Assembly: GCF_965137005.1 (NCBI RefSeq)
Contig: NZ_CBCRXM010000012.1
Location: 1 to 64,000 of the forward strand
Source of the DNA: Sphingomonas_O antarctica
GTDB taxonomy: Bacteria; Pseudomonadota; Alphaproteobacteria; Sphingomonadales; Sphingomonadaceae
Direction: 5' to 3'
DNA length: 64,000 bases
The position numbers and the translations under genes were made by a program. A model generated the notes under the pieces. That model had not been told where the DNA came from, did no database searches, and saw only the letters and a program-made list of their open reading frames with translations. Positions 24,801 through 34,397 of the stretch are shown here, piece after piece; positions within the stretch are counted from its first letter, which is position 1; each line of letters starts with the position of its first letter.

Positions 24801-26602
24801 CCGCACGATTGCCCGGCATTCTGCTTCTTCAGCCACGCGCTGAGCGGCGCGAAGTAGTTGAGCATCGCCTTGCCGCTCATCTCGCGGCTACCGGTGAAGG
24901 CTTGCAACGCATCGGGCCACGGCTTGGACTGGCCCATCGCCAGCATCTCGTGGAATTTCGCGCCGACCGCCTTGTTGTTGTAGAACGAACAGCGGTGCAG
25001 CGGCCCCTTCCACCCCGCCTGACGGCACGCCGCCTCATAAAATTGGAACTGCAGCAACCGCGCGAGGAAATAGCGCGTGTAGGGCGTGTTGCCCGGCACA
25101 TGGAACTTGGCACCCGGATCGAAATCCGCCTCGCTCCGCGCGACCGGCGGCACGATGCCCTGATATTGCAACCGCAGATCGGTCCAGCCCTTGTTGTAAT
25201 TGGCCGGCGTGATCTGCCCGGAGAACACACCCCAGCGCCATTTGTCGACGATCAACCCGAACGGCAGGAACGCCACCTTGTCCATCGCCTGGCGCAGCAA
25301 CAGCCCGATATCCTTATCCGCGCTCGGCACCTTCGACGCATCGAGCAAGCCGATATCGACCAGATATTGCGGCGTGATCGAAAGTGCGATGGTGTCCCCG
25401 ATCGCCTCGTGGAAGCCGTCATTCGCGCCGTTCTGATAAAGATACGGCTGCTTGTTATAGGCCCGCTGATAGTAGTTATGGCCCAGCTCGTGATGGATCG
25501 TGGTGAAGTCGTCCGAATTCACCTTGATGCACATCTTCACCCGCACGTCATCGACCGTGTCGATGTCCCACGCGCTGGCATGGCACACCACTTCGCGGTC
25601 GGCGGGCTTGGTGAATTGCGACCGGTCCCAGAACGTCTGCGGCGGCTTGTCATAGCCTAGCGACGAATAGAAATTGACCCCGCCCTCGACCATTTTCTTG
25701 GCGTCATAGCCCTTGGCCGTCAGCAGCTCGCCGGTGTCGAAGCCCAGATCGCCCGCGCCCGCCGGAGCGACCAAATCATAGATATTGCCCCATTCTTGCG
25801 CCCACATATTGCCCAGCAGGTCAGCACGGATTGGGCCGGTCTTCTTCTGCACCGCGTCACCGTATTTCGCATTCAACTTGGCGCGCGTGTAGCAATGCAA
25901 CTGGTCGTACAGCGGCTTCACCTCCGCCCATAATTTGTCGGTCAGCGCCGCGAACTGGTCGGGCGTCATGTCGTATCCCGCGCGCCACATCGCGCCGGTA
26001 TCGGCATAGCCCAGTTCCTTCGCGCCCTGATTGGCGATCTCGACCATGCGCACGTAATCCGCGCGCATCGGGCGACCGACATTCTGGTGCCAGCTGGTCC
26101 ACATTTCGGACAATTCGGCCGGATTGCGGTCCTTGCCCATCGCCGCTTCGATGTCCGAACCATTGATCGGCTTGCCATTCAGCGTGCCCTTGCCCTTGCC
26201 ATAGGTCGATTGCAGCCGCGCCTTGAGCACCGACAGCTCGTCGCCCAGCTTCGGGTCGGCGGGCGACGCCAATGTGATGCTGTTGCGCAGCAGGTCGAGC
26301 TTGCGCCGCGTATCGAACGACAGGCCCGGGGTCTCGTTATACTTCGCCGCACCCGTCGCCAGCCGCACCTGCAGCGCGGTGAAGTCCGCATCGAACTTCG
26401 CCGCGATCGCATCGGTATCGTCGGTGATGTAGGTATTGTTGATCCAGCTCGACTGGCCCGCCTGAATGTACAGCGGCTTCAATTCCTGCTCGGCCTGCGC
26501 GACAAAGGCATCGGCCTCGGCAGCGGTCGGGGCAGCGGCAATGGCGGGCGTGGCAAAGGCGAGCGCGATGGCCACCGCGCCCAGCGATACGAACGATTTC
26601 AT
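24788..26602 (-). CDS. M2-family (ACE-like) zinc dipeptidyl carboxypeptidase
   Basis: A 604-aa secreted homologue of angiotensin-converting enzyme. It has signal peptide MKSFVSLGAVAIALAFATPAIA, the zinc motif HELGH at 371-375 within TTIHHELGHNYYQRAY, and the third ligand Glu399 in GFHEAIGDTIALS. Substrate-binding segments of the ACE family follow (YNKGWTDLRLQYQGI, FHVPGNTPYTRYFLA). It probably removes C-terminal dipeptides from peptides in the periplasm or medium. ATG 26602 lies upstream of a coupled phosphatase-like gene. Confidence 0.95.
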   Translation of the reverse strand: MKSFVSLGAVAIALAFATPAIAAAPTAAEADAFVAQAEQELKPLYIQAGQSSWINNTYITDDTDAIAAKFDADFTALQVRLATGAAKYNETPGLSFDTRRKLDLLRNSITLASPADPKLGDELSVLKARLQSTYGKGKGTLNGKPINGSDIEAAMGKDRNPAELSEMWTSWHQNVGRPMRADYVRMVEIANQGAKELGYADTGAMWRAGYDMTPDQFAALTDKLWAEVKPLYDQLHCYTRAKLNAKYGDAVQKKTGPIRADLLGNMWAQEWGNIYDLVAPAGAGDLGFDTGELLTAKGYDAKKMVEGGVNFYSSLGYDKPPQTFWDRSQFTKPADREVVCHASAWDIDTVDDVRVKMCIKVNSDDFTTIHHELGHNYYQRAYNKQPYLYQNGANDGFHEAIGDTIALSITPQYLVDIGLLDASKVPSADKDIGLLLRQAMDKVAFLPFGLIVDKWRWGVFSGQITPANYNKGWTDLRLQYQGIVPPVARSEADFDPGAKFHVPGNTPYTRYFLARLLQFQFYEAACRQAGWKGPLHRCSFYNNKAVGAKFHEMLAMGQSKPWPDALQAFTGSREMSGKAMLNYFAPLSAWLKKQNAGQSCGWQS

Positions 26603-26656
26603 GGCAGTCCTCTCCTGAACCTCACGCCCGCGACACTGGCGTCCGTGGCGGGCGAG

Positions 26657-27430
26657 TCAAGCGGCGAGGAAGTCCGCCATGGCGGTGCCCAGTTCAGCCT
26701 TGGTCACCGCGCTCATATGCCCACCCGGCGTCTCGACGAGTTGCCCGCGCGGAAGCAATTCCGCCAGCGCGGTCGTCGAGCCATTGTCCTGATCCTCGCG
26801 CCCCGACAGCACCAGTACCGGCATATCGATTGCGGCAATCTCCGCCTCGCTCGTATCGACGAAACTGTCGAGCAACAGCCTCAGCGCCACCGGATCGCCC
26901 TTGGTGGTTTTGAGGAACGCCTCGGCATTCCACTCCGGCGTGAACTTCTCGAACGTCCCGAGATTGTCGAGGATGCGCTTGAAGTGCGCCGACCGTTTGC
27001 CCGTCTCGGTCAACCCGCTGAGCCCCATGCCAGACACGATCGCCTTGCCCGGTCTGGCTCCGCGCGCCAGCATCCGCACCGTCGTCCGCCCCCCGAGCGA
27101 GTAACCGCCCAGATCATAATCGCTCAGCCCAAGCTGCGCGAGCAGCGCGAAGCCGTCATCCGCCAAAACATCGAGCGGATAAGCGCTCGCCTCATGCGGC
27201 CTGGCGCTCGATCCATGCGCGCGCAGGTCGGGCATGATCACGCGAAACCCCTTGGCTGCAACCGCCGCCGCATGCCCGTACCGGACCCAGTTGGTCTGCG
27301 CGTCCGAGAAGAACCCGTGGAGTAAAACGACCGGCCGCCCCTCTCCAATCTCGCGCCAAGCCAGTTCCGCGCCGTCGAAACTGCGAAATTTATAGACCGG
27401 CAGCTCAGCTGGGCCAGACGTCGCCGTCAT
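26657..27430 (-). CDS. alpha/beta hydrolase
   Basis: A 257-aa alpha/beta-fold hydrolase: oxyanion segment VVLLHGFFSDAQTNW near 35, nucleophile elbow GGYSLGGRT (Ser about 113), acidic residue in SGREDQDNG, and catalytic His in TPGGHMSAV near 240. The substrate cannot be predicted. ATG 27430 overlaps the GFA-family gene by 4 nt, making it the last gene of the asd operon. Confidence 0.92.
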   Translation of the reverse strand: MTATSGPAELPVYKFRSFDGAELAWREIGEGRPVVLLHGFFSDAQTNWVRYGHAAAVAAKGFRVIMPDLRAHGSSARPHEASAYPLDVLADDGFALLAQLGLSDYDLGGYSLGGRTTVRMLARGARPGKAIVSGMGLSGLTETGKRSAHFKRILDNLGTFEKFTPEWNAEAFLKTTKGDPVALRLLLDSFVDTSEAEIAAIDMPVLVLSGREDQDNGSTTALAELLPRGQLVETPGGHMSAVTKAELGTAMADFLAA

Positions 27431-27864
27431 CGCGACCCCGCCAACAATGCAAAGAACTCCGCAGGCGGCGCCGCCTCACCCCAAGCCGGCGCGCCCTCCG
27501 GCAACGCAAACCAGCGCTGCCGGAAATCGGTGTAGATATGCGCGACGCAATCAAGCTCTTCGGACCGGTCGAGCGTCCCCGCCCGCACCACCGCCACGCC
27601 CGGCCGCCGCGTATTGGTGTTGTACAACCGCGTATGACACGTCGCGCAAAACCGCTGCACCGAAGTCCGGTCGCCGGTGACGATCTCATACGTCTCGACC
27701 GGCCCCGTCACGTCGAGCGCACTCTCAGTTACAATCACCTGCTGGCTGAACGCGCTCCCCGAATAGCGCTGGCAGATATGGCAATGGCAAGCATAGCTCG
27801 GCGGCAAGACATCCACCGCAATCGCATAACGTACCGCGCCGCACCGGCATTGCCCGCGGATCAT
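27427..27864 (-). CDS. GFA-family zinc-binding protein
   Basis: A 145-aa protein of the GFA (glutathione-dependent formaldehyde-activating enzyme, CENP-V-like) fold. It carries the three cysteine groups RGQCRCGAVRY, YACHCHICQRYSGS and RFCATCHTRLYN, which bind two zinc ions in this family. Many members lack formaldehyde activity, so the role is open. ATG 27864 overlaps the upstream membrane protein gene by 4 nt and its end overlaps the hydrolase gene by 4 nt. Confidence 0.93.
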   Translation of the reverse strand: MIRGQCRCGAVRYAIAVDVLPPSYACHCHICQRYSGSAFSQQVIVTESALDVTGPVETYEIVTGDRTSVQRFCATCHTRLYNTNTRRPGVAVVRAGTLDRSEELDCVAHIYTDFRQRWFALPEGAPAWGEAAPPAEFFALLAGSR

Positions 27865-28472
27865 CGCGGTTCCTTCACGAACAAGGCCGCGCCCAGCGAT
27901 CCCACGAAGGCACCCGCCATGTCCTTTTGGCTGTCAAAAGGATCGCACTGCTGGCCGTTATATGCCTCGGCGGAAACGGGGTCCATGAACACCGCCAGCA
28001 GCCATTCGAAAATTTCGTACAGCGCTCCGATCGCGAGCACGACCGTAACCGCGCCGACAATTGCTGCCCAGCCCGACATTCTGCAGTAACGCCGCAGCAT
28101 CTCGGCAAAGGGCGCAGTCAATAGCAGCCCGAACGAAAAATGGACCAGCCGGTCAAACATGTTGCGCTGGAAACCGAACGTTGCGTTGATATCTAACCCG
28201 ATTGCCCGGCCCCAATCTGCATAGGGCACATTGCTGTAAGTCCAACGAGCCGCAAACAGATGCAACAAGAGGAACAGGCAGATCCCCGCAACTGCGCCAT
28301 TCGATAAAGGCCAGCGCTTCAATCCGGTGAAGGCCCACCAACCGAGAAACACGATCACTGGTCCGACCTGCAGCCAAGTGTTGCCCGGATAGCTCGCGCC
28401 CCACGCGCTCAGTGACGCGGCACACAAGACCGCCGCCAACCAGCGGCGCTGGACCGGGAGGATAGCGATCAC
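27861..28472 (-). CDS. DUF2238 (YjdF-like) membrane protein
   Basis: A 203-aa protein with about six hydrophobic helices and the DUF2238 features YADWGRAIGLD, RNMFDRLVHFSFGLLL, ALYEIFEWLLA and a C-terminal DPFDSQKDMAGAFVGSLGA. These polar in-membrane residues (D-R-x-x-H-F, E-x-x-E, D-x-x-K-D-M) are the family hallmark; the function is unknown. The start is GTG 28472, overlapping the asd stop as GTGA. Confidence 0.9.
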   Translation of the reverse strand: MIAILPVQRRWLAAVLCAASLSAWGASYPGNTWLQVGPVIVFLGWWAFTGLKRWPLSNGAVAGICLFLLLHLFAARWTYSNVPYADWGRAIGLDINATFGFQRNMFDRLVHFSFGLLLTAPFAEMLRRYCRMSGWAAIVGAVTVVLAIGALYEIFEWLLAVFMDPVSAEAYNGQQCDPFDSQKDMAGAFVGSLGAALFVKEPR

Positions 28473-29497
28473 GCCGCCTTCTTGAGCGCCCGCCGCCCGA
28501 GCAATTCGGCAATCTGCACCGCGTTGAGCGCCGCGCCCTTGCGGAGGTTGTCCGACACGCACCACAGGCTCAACCCGCTATCGACCGTCGGGTCTTCACG
28601 CACGCGGCTGATGAACGTCGCATAATCGCCGACGCATTCGACGGGGGTGACGTAGCCGCCATCCTCATGCTTATCGATCAGCATCACGCCCGGTGATTCA
28701 CGCAGGATCGACTTGGCCTTGGCCGCCGAAATCTCGTTCTCGAATTCGATGTTGATCGCTTCCGAATGCCCGACGAACACCGGCACGCGCACGCACGTCG
28801 CGGTGATCTTGATCTTGGGGTCGAGGATCTTCTTGGTCTCGACGACCATCTTCCATTCTTCCTTGGTCGATCCGTCGTCGAGGAAGTCGTCGATGTGCGG
28901 GATCACGTTGAACGCGATCTGCTTGGTGAATTTATGCGGCACCGCCGGATCGCCGACGAAGATGTTGCGGCTCTGCTCGAACAGTTCGTCCATTCCCGCT
29001 TTGCCGGCACCGGACACCGATTGGTACGTTGCGACGACGACGCGCTTGATCTTGGCGTAATCATGCAGCGGCTTGAGCGCGACGACCATCTGCGCCGTCG
29101 AGCAGTTCGGATTGGCGATGATGTTTTTCTTGCGATAGCCGTCGATCGCCTCCGGATTCACCTCCGGCACGATCAACGGCACATCGGGGTCCATCCGGTA
29201 CAGCGACGCATTGTCGATTACCGTGCAACCGGCGGCGGCGAACCGGGGAGCATGCGCCGCCGAACCCGCGCTGCCGATCGCGAAGATCGCCATGTCCCAG
29301 CCCGCGGGATCGAAATTCTCGATATTCTGGACCTTGAGCATCCGCCCGCTTTCGCCATATTCGACCTCGTCGCCCTGGCTGCGCGACGTCGCCAGCGCGG
29401 CGATTTCGTCGGCGGGGAATTCTCGCTCGGCGAGGATGTTGAGGACCTCGCGCCCGACACTGCCCGTCGCGCCCGCGACCGCGATCCGATAACCCAT
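28469..29497 (-). CDS. asd: aspartate-semialdehyde dehydrogenase
   Basis: A 342-aa enzyme that reduces aspartyl phosphate to aspartate semialdehyde, feeding lysine/diaminopimelate, threonine and methionine synthesis. It has the N-terminal NADP fold YRIAVAGATGSVGREVL, the active-site Cys in IANPNCSTAQMVV, the substrate loop TYQSVSGAGKAGMDEL and the catalytic His region VRVPVFVGHSEAINIE. ATG 29497. It is the first of four overlapping genes, although the following three have no evident link to the pathway. dapF lies elsewhere in the window. Confidence 0.98.
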   Translation of the reverse strand: MGYRIAVAGATGSVGREVLNILAEREFPADEIAALATSRSQGDEVEYGESGRMLKVQNIENFDPAGWDMAIFAIGSAGSAAHAPRFAAAGCTVIDNASLYRMDPDVPLIVPEVNPEAIDGYRKKNIIANPNCSTAQMVVALKPLHDYAKIKRVVVATYQSVSGAGKAGMDELFEQSRNIFVGDPAVPHKFTKQIAFNVIPHIDDFLDDGSTKEEWKMVVETKKILDPKIKITATCVRVPVFVGHSEAINIEFENEISAAKAKSILRESPGVMLIDKHEDGGYVTPVECVGDYATFISRVREDPTVDSGLSLWCVSDNLRKGAALNAVQIAELLGRRALKKAA

Positions 29498-29554
29498 GCT
29501 TGCTCTCCGAATGACGCGCTGCCGCATAGCGCCGTCGACGAATATGGCCAACGC

Positions 29555-30742
29555 TTAAGGCGTGACAAACTGCTCGGGATATTCCCAGCGCCACGGCGCG
29601 CCTGTTTCGCCCAGGATGTGATTGACCAGTTCGGGAAACAGCGGCTCCGCGCGCACGTCGTTGCCCAACAGCACGACGCATCGCCGCCCGCGCTTCACGC
29701 AAACCATCGTGTTGCCGGTCATGTCGTCATGCCCGCCTTTGTAGAATCCCGCACCCTGCGGTCCTGAAAACGTGACGACGCCAAGCCCCGCCGACAGCCC
29801 CCTGAACCGCTTTTCGGGAGGCGCATCGTCCTGCAACGTCGGAAATTGCGACACGCTCGTAATCGGCCGTTGCGGACGGGTCATGTCGTCGAAGGTGGCG
29901 CGGTTGAGACCTGTCCCGCTGACCAGCGCGGCGGCGAACCGGCCCATATCCTCGATCGTCGTGTCCATCGATCCGGCGATGCGGACGCGTTTGCGCGGGG
30001 TGTGCTGAAACGCCTCACCTTTCGCATCCCACGCCTGCGCGGCGCGGTCCGCCCAGGCCGGCTGCCAATCCATCGCGCTGCTGGTCATCCCCAGCGGCCC
30101 AAAGGTTAGCCGGTCGGCCTCGATGCCGACCGAATGCCCCAACTTCTGCTCGATCGCGAACTGGAGCAACAGCAGCCCCTCGCCCGAATAGGCATAGCGC
30201 GTGCCCGGCTCGAAATGGAATTTGAGTTTCTGGTCGGGCTCGAGAAATGCGAAGTTCGCAAAGCCCGTCGCATGCGTCAGCGTGATGCGCGGCGTCAGCT
30301 TGCGCCAGCGCTCATCGCCCGCGAGGTCGCCCCAATTGCCCATTCCGTGCGGCAAATTGCCATAGTCTGGCAGCGGCTTGGGCAGCATCGCGGCAAAACT
30401 CTGATCAAGGTCGACCTTCCCTTCAGCCACCAGGCGCATGACCGTGTAGGCGAACACGGTCTTGCACAGCGATGCAGCGTACACCACGCTGTCGGTCTTC
30501 AGCGCACTCCCTTGGGCGGTACGCAGCCCATAAGCGCGGGTCAGCACGACCTTGCCATCCTCGACGACCGCCAGCGCGAGGCCCTGCGCGCCGGTTCGGG
30601 TCATGCCGACATGGACCGCCGCATCGATGTCGGCCGCGCGTGCCGGAGTCATCGATTTGGCACTCGCCACGCTAGCGATCATCGCGGCCAATCCGCCCAG
30701 CAGCACCCTGAACAATGGTCTAAGCCGGGTTACCGCTCGCAT
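29555..30742 (-). CDS. secreted serine hydrolase, class C beta-lactamase-like
   Basis: A 395-aa serine hydrolase of the beta-lactamase/PBP4 superfamily. It has a signal peptide (LLGGLAAMIASVASA), the S-x-x-K tetrad ASLCKTVFA near residue 92, the second motif in RYAYSGEGLLLLQ (Tyr-Ser-Gly rather than Y-x-N), and a C-terminal strand GGHDDMTGNTM in place of a K-T-G box. It is likely an esterase or D-aminopeptidase-like enzyme rather than a resistance determinant. ATG 30742 overlaps the TPR/oxygenase gene by 23 nt. Confidence 0.87.
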   Translation of the reverse strand: MRAVTRLRPLFRVLLGGLAAMIASVASAKSMTPARAADIDAAVHVGMTRTGAQGLALAVVEDGKVVLTRAYGLRTAQGSALKTDSVVYAASLCKTVFAYTVMRLVAEGKVDLDQSFAAMLPKPLPDYGNLPHGMGNWGDLAGDERWRKLTPRITLTHATGFANFAFLEPDQKLKFHFEPGTRYAYSGEGLLLLQFAIEQKLGHSVGIEADRLTFGPLGMTSSAMDWQPAWADRAAQAWDAKGEAFQHTPRKRVRIAGSMDTTIEDMGRFAAALVSGTGLNRATFDDMTRPQRPITSVSQFPTLQDDAPPEKRFRGLSAGLGVVTFSGPQGAGFYKGGHDDMTGNTMVCVKRGRRCVVLLGNDVRAEPLFPELVNHILGETGAPWRWEYPEQFVTP

Positions 30743-32066
30743 CCAACGGCACGGCGTCGAACGCCACGGTCAGACGCTTGGCCTCGCTGTCGAACGGCAA
30801 TGTCCCGTGCCAGAAATAGCTCGGGAACAGCACCAGCATGCCGGGCTGTGGCCGGACGATCCGCCGCGGCTTGAGGTCAAGCTTGAGCGCGGCGTCGGGC
30901 ACCCCGAATGCCAGCGCACCGGCGTCGCTCGTGCCGCCGACTTCGGGCGGCAGGTCGATATAGCAGGCGCTGCTCAACCAGCCCTGCGGGTGGATGTGGC
31001 TGATGTGAAATCCCTCGCTCGCCAGCCGCACCGACCACGATCCCTGAAATTTCAGGCTGCCGGTCAGCCGGCCGAGAAAGGGATGGATCGGATCGGGCTG
31101 GAGGATCGCCATCGCCGCGGCGATCGCCCGTTCGATGGCACCGCGCAGTTCGACGATCGCCGGCTCGTTACGGTCGAACAGATTGCCGCGCGTCTGCGTA
31201 CCGCCACGCAGCGACTGATCCGCCGGATGCGCACGCGTGACGTGCATCCCCGTCAGCGCGTCACGCGCCGCGCCCAGATCGACGCCCTCGAGCATCAACG
31301 GGATGATCATCCGGTCGTAGTCCGCCAGCCAACGTTCGCGATTCTCGTCCTTCTGCAACCGCCAGATCACGGTCAGCAGCGCCCAGCCCGACTGGTCGAG
31401 CGGGGCGAGTTTCGTCGCCTCCATCGCCGCCGCTTCGGCCAGCTTCAAATCACCTTTTTTCAGCGCGACATGCGCTAGCGCGAGTTGTGCCGGAGCATAG
31501 TCCTCCGCAAACGCCGCCGCCTTCATCGCTTCGTCGAACGCCTCGTCGTCGCGGTCCAGCGCCGACAGCGCATTGGCCGCGAACACGTCGATCATCGCGT
31601 CGTGTCCGAACCGCTTATCGGCCGCGCGCGCCCATTCGAGCAATTGCTCATGTTCGCCCAGCACCCGCGCGGTCGCCATCGCCGAAACCCATAACACGCC
31701 GATGTCCGGCGCGGCCTTCAGCGCGGCGCGGAAACTGTCGAGCGCCTCGCTCCCCCGCCCCATTTGCGGCAGCAGCTTGGCGAGTGTCTCATGCGCGTCG
31801 ACCTGCCCCGGGAAATCTTTCAGCACGCGGCGATATTCGGTCACCGCATCGTCGAACCGGCCGAGGTCGGCGAGAACGTGCGCGCGTACGCTGAGGGTTT
31901 CTGGTGCGCGCAAGCCGCGTTTCATGCCTTCTTCCAGCGCGCTCAACGCGGCGGTGTGATTGCCCGCCACACGCCATTCTACGCCCAGATTGTGCCAGCT
32001 CGCCAGGTCGTTGGAATTGACGCGCAAATGCTGTTGCAGGCGCGTAATTTCCGCCGGATCGCTCAT
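30720..32066 (-). CDS. TPR protein with C-terminal 2OG-Fe(II) oxygenase-like domain
   Basis: A 448-aa protein. Residues about 5-230 hold TPR-like helical repeats (DLASWHNLGVEWRVAGNHTAALSALEEG, then RFDDAVTEYRRVLKDFPGQ). The C-terminal 190 residues resemble a putative 2-oxoglutarate/Fe(II) oxygenase: HISHIHPQGWLSSACYIDLP supplies a candidate iron His, VLFPSYFWHGTLPF the distal His, and RLTVAFDAV the Arg. The partner or substrate is unknown. ATG 32066 overlaps the stop of the S9 peptidase gene by 4 nt. Confidence 0.8.
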   Translation of the reverse strand: MSDPAEITRLQQHLRVNSNDLASWHNLGVEWRVAGNHTAALSALEEGMKRGLRAPETLSVRAHVLADLGRFDDAVTEYRRVLKDFPGQVDAHETLAKLLPQMGRGSEALDSFRAALKAAPDIGVLWVSAMATARVLGEHEQLLEWARAADKRFGHDAMIDVFAANALSALDRDDEAFDEAMKAAAFAEDYAPAQLALAHVALKKGDLKLAEAAAMEATKLAPLDQSGWALLTVIWRLQKDENRERWLADYDRMIIPLMLEGVDLGAARDALTGMHVTRAHPADQSLRGGTQTRGNLFDRNEPAIVELRGAIERAIAAAMAILQPDPIHPFLGRLTGSLKFQGSWSVRLASEGFHISHIHPQGWLSSACYIDLPPEVGGTSDAGALAFGVPDAALKLDLKPRRIVRPQPGMLVLFPSYFWHGTLPFDSEAKRLTVAFDAVPLDASGNPA

Positions 32067-34288
32067 TTCGCGTCCTTCACATTGCGGTCGAGGAAATCCT
32101 CGATCGTCCGCCACAAATGCACCGACACCGGCCCGCCGACGCGGTGGGTGTAGCCGGGGTAGAACATCATCTCGAACCGCGTCCCCGCCTTTTGCATCGC
32201 GCTGACCGCAGCCAGAGAATTGTCGAGGAACACGTTGTCGTCCGAAATGCCGTGGATCAGGAGCAAGGGATCGGTGATCTTCGCGGCGTCGGTTACCGCC
32301 GCCGAACCGGCATAGCTGGCTTTGTCGGTGTTCGGATCACCCAGATAGCGTTCGGTGTAATGCGTGTCATACAGCCGCCAGTCGGTCACCGGCGCCCCCG
32401 CCACCGCCGCCGCGTAAACGCCCGGCGTCTTTTCCAGCATCTTGAACGACATGTAGCCGCCCTACGACCAGCCATAGATCGCGATTTTCTTGCCATCGAC
32501 GAACGGCAGCGACTTCAGATAGTTCGCGCCTGCCAGCTGGTCGGCCACCTCGACGCTGCCCATCGCATGCCAGATCTGGTTTTCGAACGCGGTGCCGCGG
32601 TTGAACGAGCCACGATTGTCGATCTGGAAGAAGATCCAACCCTGCGACACCAGATACTGCGTCAAGGCGCCGCCCCAGCCGTGCGTCACCGTTTGCGGCG
32701 TGCCGGGTCCGCCATAATGCTGAAAGAATACCGGGTAACGCTTGCCGGGCTCCATCACGGGCGTGATCATTTCCCAATAGAGATCGCTGCCGTCGGCCGC
32801 CTTGATCGACCCGAATTCGGTCGGGCGATGCGCCGCGACGAACGGCGCATAGGGATGCCCCGGAACGGTCACCGAATTCTCGTTGATCCACGAGATGCGC
32901 TTGCCCGTCGTGTCGGCGAGATAAACCTGTGTCGGCTGGTTGGTGTTGCTGCGCGACACGATCAGCCGCGTCGCCGCGCCGTCCATCGTCGCGCCATTGG
33001 CCCAGCCGCGCTCGGTCAGCCGCGTCACCGCCTTGGGGTTGGTCAAATCAAGTGCGTACACGTGCTTTTCGAGAACATCATCCTTGAGGCCGGCAAAATA
33101 CACGCGGCCCTTCGCCTGATCGACGCCGACCAGATCGGTCACGACCCACGGCCCGCTGGTCAACTGCGTCCATTTCTTGCCGTCGAGCAGGTACAGATGC
33201 CGGTACCCGCTGCGCTCCGACGACCATAACAGCCGTCCGTCGCGCAGCAGGCGATAGGCGTCGCTCAGATTGAGCCAGCTCTTCGGCCCAGCCGTTTCGC
33301 TGAACCAGATTGAGCTCTTGCCCGTCGCCGGATCGACCTTGAGCACATCCAGCCGTCGCTGATCGCGCGTCTCGCGCTGAACGATCAGGGTCATGCCGTC
33401 GGGCGTCCAGTCGACCCGTGCCAGATACATATCGGGATCGTGGCCCAAATCGACCTTGACCTGCCCACTGCCATCCGCGCGCATCACATAGAGTTCGACC
33501 AGCGCATTGGGCGTACCCGCCGCCGGATAGCGTTGCTGATACGTCGTCGTCCCGGATGCGCCGATCGCCGCGCGGGTGAAAATCTTGACCGGGGCTTCGT
33601 CGAACCGCTCGACCGCGACATGGGCATCGTCGGGCGACCACCAGAAACCGGTGCGGCGATCGATTTCTTCCTGCGCGACGAACTCCGCCTCGCCCCAATG
33701 GACCGTACCCGCGCCGCCTTGCGTCAACTGCCGCGCCGCGCCGCCAGCCAAGGGCATCGCCCATAAATTCTGGTCGCGCACGAAACTGATAAAGCCGCCG
33801 CGCGGTGTGATCGCGGGATTGAGCGCATCGCGCGTCCCGTCGAGCTTGCGCGCCGACCCGTCGCGCCCCGCGACATACAGCTCGCCGTCGATCGGGATCA
33901 GCAACTGCGTGCCGTCCGGCGACCAGTCGTAACTGACGATCCCGGTTTTGCCGGTCAGCGAACGGTCGCGCTCGCGCTGCATCTTGGCGGCTTCGCTGAG
34001 TTCCGCGCCGCTGCCGACCTTCTTCGAATCGACCAGCATCCGGCTTTGCCCGGTCTGTGTGTCGAGCGCCCACAAATCGAACCGTTCCTTCTCGTCGGCG
34101 CGGTTGCGCACCGAGGTCAGGAGCGTGCCATCGGGCGACAGCCTGAGCGATTGCGGCTGCGTTCCATTGAGGCCGGGATCGCCGAACACGCGCTCGAGCG
34201 TCAGCTTTTGCGGCGCGTCGGCCGCCATGCCGCTACCGCCCATCGCCACCGTACCGATCACCGCCGCACATGCCAGCCATTTGCCCAT
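32063..34288 (-). pseudogene. S9 (dipeptidyl-peptidase IV-like) peptidase interrupted by TAG after the catalytic Ser
   Basis: A continuous 741-codon frame from ATG 34288 encodes a secreted prolyl-oligopeptidase-family enzyme: signal peptide, seven-bladed propeller repeats (LRLSPDGTLLTSVRN, SYDWSPDGTQLLIPI, GFWWSPDDAHVAVE), then the alpha/beta-hydrolase domain. The nucleophile elbow reads IYGWS-stop-GGYMSF, where TAG (32462-32464, codon 609) replaces the expected Tyr of GWSYGG. The catalytic Asp (GISDDNVF) and His (GYTHRVGG) follow intact downstream. With normal termination the enzyme loses its Asp and His and is inactive. The downstream 129-codon fragment from ATG 32452 could be translated separately but would not be active alone. 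Confidence 0.9.
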
Positions 34289-34339
34289 CAACCGCCTCCG
34301 TTGCCGCCGCTATCGACGCGCCTCGGCACGCGCGCAACG

Positions 34340-34381
34340 AAAAAGGGGCGCGGAAACGGCTGGTCCCACGCCCCTTTTTTT
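34340..34381 (-). terminator. bidirectional intrinsic terminator after rplS
   Basis: GGGGCG at 34345-34350 pairs with CGCCCC at 34369-34374, with additional GG/CC pairs inside. It is flanked by AAAAA on one side and TTTTTTT on the other, so it can terminate transcripts of either strand. It directly follows the rplS stop codon and separates the translation cluster from the S9 peptidase gene. Confidence 0.9.
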
Positions 34382-34397
34382 GAACTCGCTGGAGGAC

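Noticed and set aside
29555..30742. Beta-lactamase resistance gene
   Set aside because: It has S-x-x-K but neither a normal Y-x-N nor K-T-G motif, so resistance is not supported.
20352..34288. Genome-wide recoding of TAG as Tyr
   Set aside because: ffh, the thioredoxin-reductase-like gene, yciB, the TPR/oxygenase gene and a Flp pilin gene all end properly at TAG, so TAG is a working stop here; only occasional read-through remains possible.
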